DNA of 15,528 nucleotides from assembly GCA_002391565.1 (NCBI GenBank), contig DGFH01000196.1:861-16388 (forward strand), in the 5' to 3' direction. Below, one piece after another: positions 14,818 to 15,528 of the stretch. Position 1 is the stretch's first letter. The number at the start of each line of letters is the position of its first letter. Source of the DNA: Anaerolineales bacterium UBA3905 (GTDB lineage: Bacteria > Chloroflexota > Anaerolineae > Caldilineales > Caldilineaceae). The notes under the pieces are model-generated. The model was not told the origin of the DNA. It saw only the letters and a list, made by a program, of their open reading frames with translations, and did not search any database. The position numbers and the translations under genes were made by a program.

Positions 14818-15528
14818 ATGCACGCACGCAAACCGGTAGTGGCCCTGGTGGGACGCCCGAATGTAGGAAAATCAACGTTGTTCAACCGGCTGATCGGTCG
14901 CCCATCTGCGATTGTTGAGGATGTGCCCGGCACCACGCGCGACCGCATCTACGGTGCAAGCGACTGGAACGGCGTCGGCTTTATTGTGATTGACACTGGT
15001 GGGCTGGAAATGCCTGAGGCGATGCGCGCGACGTCGGGACGCACGGCGACTACCGAAGACGCCGACTTCATCACCTTTGTTCAGAACCAGGCGCAGGTCG
15101 CCATTGATGAGGCCGACGCCATTATCCTGGTGGTGGATGGACGCAGCGGGTTGACTGCCGCTGACATCGAGGTGGCCGAGATGTTGCGGCGCAGCGACAA
15201 ACCGGTCTTCGTCGCCGTCAACAAAGCCGAGAGTCAGCAGGTGAAACAGGATGCGGTGGAGTTCTGGGCGCTGGGGCTGGGCGAACCCTACGCGATGAGC
15301 GCCTATCACAGCGACGGTGTGGCCGACATGCTCGACGAACTGGTCAAGGTGCTGCCACCGTATCCAGCGGAAGAAGAAGACGAACAGACGATTGGCATTG
15401 CGATTGTGGGTCGTCCCAACGTGGGCAAGAGCAGCCTGCTCAACGCACTGGTGGGCCAGGAACGCGCCATCGTCAGCGACGTGCCGGGCACCACGCGCGA
15501 CCCGATCGACATGGAGTTAACGTTTGAA
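14818..15528 (+). CDS. der: Ribosome-assembly GTPase Der (EngA), 3' end cut by the window
   Basis: The first 237 codons of a tandem GTPase needed for maturation of the 50S ribosomal subunit. Domain 1: P-loop GRPNVGKS (12-19), G2 Thr in PGTTRDR (37-43), G3 DTGG (59-62), G4 NKAE (135-138), G5 SAYHSDG (161-167). An acidic linker (EEEDEQ, 185-190) leads to domain 2 with a second P-loop, GRPNVGKSS (198-206), and PGTTRDP (223-229). Two P-loops in one protein identify Der. Oddities: G4 ends in Glu where Asp is canonical, and the stretch between G3 and QAQVAIDEAD (91-100) is somewhat long. AGGA at 14809-14812 lies five bases before the ATG. The 51-bp gap to cdaR makes cotranscription likely. The KH-like C-terminal domain lies beyond the window. 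Confidence 0.96.
   Translation, partial: MHARKPVVALVGRPNVGKSTLFNRLIGRPSAIVEDVPGTTRDRIYGASDWNGVGFIVIDTGGLEMPEAMRATSGRTATTEDADFITFVQNQAQVAIDEADAIILVVDGRSGLTAADIEVAEMLRRSDKPVFVAVNKAESQQVKQDAVEFWALGLGEPYAMSAYHSDGVADMLDELVKVLPPYPAEEEDEQTIGIAIVGRPNVGKSSLLNALVGQERAIVSDVPGTTRDPIDMELTFE

Overview
The window is an ordinary, GC-rich stretch of bacterial chromosome. It carries twelve sizeable protein genes, one tRNA gene and several structured intergenic segments. The mix of genes and the style of the proteins suggest a member of the Chloroflexota (Caldilineae/Anaerolineae type): multipass orphan membrane proteins, FabF followed by FabH, and CdaA-CdaR in one transcript with ArgF and Der. This placement is an inference from general resemblance, not from a marker gene. 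No phage, transposase, CRISPR or restriction genes are visible.

Layout. The left edge holds the first 33 codons of a leftward luciferase-like (F420-type) oxidoreductase, transcribed away from a 263-aa eight-helix membrane protein (215-1006) that ends at a 12-bp hairpin. Next come two fatty-acid elongation/initiation condensing enzymes, fabF (1168-2466) and fabH (2491-3813), closed by a good intrinsic terminator. Enolase (3989-5281) follows. A tRNA-Leu(GAG) with its own promoter and terminator lies on the minus strand at 5427-5512. Then come a DoxX-type membrane protein (5714-6229), the chaperone htpG (6457-8346) with a recognisable promoter, and an unidentified 316-aa membrane protein (8715-9665) behind an extended -10 promoter and a leader of about 195 nt.

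From 9811 to the right edge six genes run the same way with short gaps or overlaps and probably form one operon or two nested ones: an HD-domain phosphohydrolase preceded by a four-codon minicistron, an FAH-family hydrolase, ornithine carbamoyltransferase argF, the c-di-AMP synthase cdaA, its regulator cdaR (start overlaps the cdaA stop) and the ribosome-assembly GTPase der (cut by the window end).

How they fit together. Functionally the window is housekeeping: membrane lipid synthesis, glycolysis, translation, protein folding, arginine synthesis, second-messenger signalling and ribosome assembly. The less ordinary material is mostly between the genes. There are three long palindromes without a U-tract, after eno, the doxX-like gene and htpG; one is built from 7-bp TGAC repeats. 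There is also a leader with mutually exclusive pairings and a start-stop overlapping minicistron. Within proteins, FabH has long extra tails, the FAH enzyme has an acidic insertion, and the first membrane protein has an internal threefold repeat. I found no convincing new defence or metabolic system.
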